Shown here piece after piece: positions 5,375 through 5,410 of a DNA stretch of 5,410 nt (positions are counted from its first letter, which is position 1; every line of letters starts with the position of its first letter). Position numbers and translations under genes: made by a program. This DNA is from RGIG7213 sp045652135 (GTDB lineage Bacteria > Bacillota > Clostridia > Oscillospirales > CAG-272), in the NCBI GenBank assembly GCA_045652135.1, contig JAZRTS010000170.1:1-5410 (forward strand), read 5' to 3'. A model generated the notes under the pieces. It made no database searches, was not told the origin of the DNA, and saw only the letters and a list, made by a program, of their open reading frames with translations.

Positions 5375-5410
5375 TGGTGACCCGTAGGGGAATCGAACCC
5401 CTGTCGCCGC
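5375..5410 (-). tRNA. tRNA gene, 3' part (probably tRNA-Glu; partial at the right edge)
   Basis: Read on the minus strand, the last 36 bases of a tRNA are visible. They comprise the end of an anticodon stem (GCGG), a 4-base variable loop (CGAC), a perfect T-arm AGGGG-TTCGATT-CCCCT, the acceptor strand ACGGGTC, discriminator A and an encoded CCA (5377-5375). The GGCGG-type anticodon stem, short variable loop and ACGGGTCA acceptor match what I recall of Firmicutes tRNA-Glu(UUC). The anticodon itself is outside the window, so the amino acid is inferred; tRNA-Lys with a GACCCGT acceptor is the main alternative. Confidence 0.9.

Noticed and set aside
1..5410. CRISPR array, insertion sequence or transposase
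   Set aside because: No regularly spaced repeats, no terminal inverted repeats flanking a transposase, and no transposase or integrase catalytic motif were seen on either strand.

Overview
The window looks like a piece of chromosome from a low-GC Gram-positive bacterium of the class Clostridia, plausibly a Ruminococcaceae/Oscillospiraceae-type gut anaerobe. The reasons are AT-rich intergenic DNA, strong AGGAGG-type ribosome binding sites, near-consensus housekeeping promoters, a Clostridia-style ECF sigma factor paired with a one-pass membrane protein, and a tRNA-Glu-like 3' end resembling the Firmicutes form. Species cannot be named from the sequence.

Layout. (1) Positions 2-364 (+) are the last 120 codons of an ABC-type/AAA ATPase. 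(2) A bidirectional hairpin terminator (392-418) separates it from a converging minus-strand operon. (3) That operon, 2605 to 429 (-), holds an ECF-type sigma factor followed by a 529-residue membrane protein, with a 4-base ATGA overlap; the second protein is probably the regulator (anti-sigma or sensor) of the first. (4) A 393-bp divergent intergenic region (2606-2998) holds an extended -10 promoter for the sigma operon, a perfect consensus promoter in the other direction, and a 13-bp palindrome. (5) A plus-strand operon, 2999-5171, holds an unrecognised 261-aa protein, two tandem paralogous small alpha/beta-hydrolase-fold proteins with apparent Ser-Asp-His triads, and a 56-aa protein. It ends at a strong terminator (5198-5228). 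(6) A short non-coding stretch holds two tRNA-T-arm-like fragments and another terminator. (7) The 3' end of a tRNA gene, most likely tRNA-Glu, enters from the right edge on the minus strand.

How it may fit together. The sigma/membrane-protein pair looks like a self-contained envelope signalling module. The four-gene plus-strand operon is the least explained part: tight spacing, a consensus promoter, an unknown protein with a helical segment reminiscent of integrase core-binding domains, and duplicated hydrolases with conserved catalytic residues. It lies between the sigma module and a tRNA whose 3' end points at it, and a degenerate copy of that 3' end sits just downstream of the operon. This suggests, but does not prove, that the operon is accessory DNA at a tRNA-linked insertion site.
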